Below, piece by piece: positions 63,635-64,000 of a DNA stretch of 64,000 bases (its first letter is position 1; each line of letters begins with the position of its first letter). Below the pieces are notes generated by a model. That model was not told the DNA's origin. It saw only the letters and a list, made by a program, of their open reading frames with translations, and made no database searches. The position numbers and the translations under genes are program-made. Source of the stretch: Tricholoma matsutake (Eukaryota > Basidiomycota > Agaricomycetes > Agaricales > Tricholomataceae); NCBI GenBank assembly GCA_026075535.2, contig AP026538.1:15260337-15324336 (forward strand), read 5' to 3'.

Positions 63635-64000
63635 CAAGGCTTGTTCATCTGACATGGGAAGAGAAATTGAACCTTGCAAAGGCTTGCGCAAGACTAGCAA
63701 AAGGGGATTTGGCAGCATCCTGAGACGCGTAAGTGAAATCAAGCCTCATTCATTTAGCATGAAACACCATATGGATGGCATCACTAGACAACCATGTGTT
63801 CAGAAGGAAAGACTCACTCATCTGACATGAGAAGGGGAGCTGAGATTTGCAAGAGCTTACACAAGACTAGCGAAAGGGAATTTGGCAACATCCTGAGACG
63901 CGCAATTGAAATCAAGCCTCGTTCACTTAGCACAAAACACCCTGCAAGGTATAAGCCTTGCAAGAGCTTGCGGAAGACTAGCAAGAGGGAGTATGGCAGC
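63635..64000 (+). repeat. T tandem repeat array, locus 2, runs off the window
   Basis: Units start at 63644 and 63817 (spacing 173) with the truncated type near 63950. Order, spacing and the truncated third unit match 52173-52520, so the two loci are copies of one array segment, not independent amplifications. Confidence 0.8.

Overview
This window looks like a transposon-rich, gene-poor stretch of a basidiomycete (Agaricomycete) nuclear genome. The reasons are the presence of FunK1-type fungal protein kinases, a PIF1-like helicase fused to a cysteine-protease-like tail, Tnp2-type transposases, Ty1/copia and Ty3/gypsy elements, and introns of roughly 40-70 nt with GTAAGT...CTAAC...YAG signals. 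I cannot name the species. No intact host housekeeping gene was recognised. Almost every reading frame is a relic, and most internal stops are TGA, several at positions where relatives carry arginine, which fits CpG (CGA to TGA) decay. LAYOUT: 0-3.3 kb, a broken PIF1-like helicase. 3.9-8.1 kb, a broken Tnp2 transposase element. 8.25-12.25 kb (E1) and 17.82-21.29 kb (E2), two inverted copies of a non-autonomous hAT-like element enclosing two FunK1 pseudogenes, a second Tnp2 relic and another hAT-like element (F). 21.3-22.6 kb, the 3' half of a FunK1 gene. 22.8-31.4 kb, degraded unidentified multi-exon frames with a third E element (E3) at 29.2 kb. 31.4-34.7 kb, a gypsy relic with chromodomain. 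35.4 kb, a Brr2-like helicase fragment. 35.8-38.5 and 49.6-50.7 kb, a divergent satellite-like family (S). 38.5-46.3 kb, hAT-like element I-1 with a young copia element nested inside. 47.1-49.0 kb, related element J. 52.0-52.6 and 63.6-64.0 kb, a second tandem repeat family (T). 56.3-62.2 kb, a third Tnp2 relic split by element I-2. THE MAIN RESULTS: First, the 8-bp target duplications of E1 and E2 are reciprocally exchanged. E1 has ATCAAGTT on its left and the reverse complement of ATTCCCTC on its right; E2 has the reverse complement of ATCAAGTT on its left and ATTCCCTC on its right. The FunK1 frame cut at 12254 resumes exactly at 21289. This is the footprint of a 5.6-kb inversion caused by recombination between inverted E copies. 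Undoing it on paper puts all genes of the region on one strand and rejoins the kinase. Second, four non-autonomous families with different ends but the same 8-bp duplication (E, F, I, J) share one interior cassette. It consists of a GGCCCAAA...TTTGGGCC hairpin directly before a 5' splice site, an intron of about 55-66 nt, and clusters of CACGAGCARYTGCTCGTG palindromes. Third, I and J carry outward-facing tRNA-like box A/box B sequences at both ends. This combination of hAT-like ends, paired tRNA-like heads and a spliced hairpin cassette is the best candidate for an undescribed system here. All assignments rest on reading the sequence and remembered family motifs; no searches were run.
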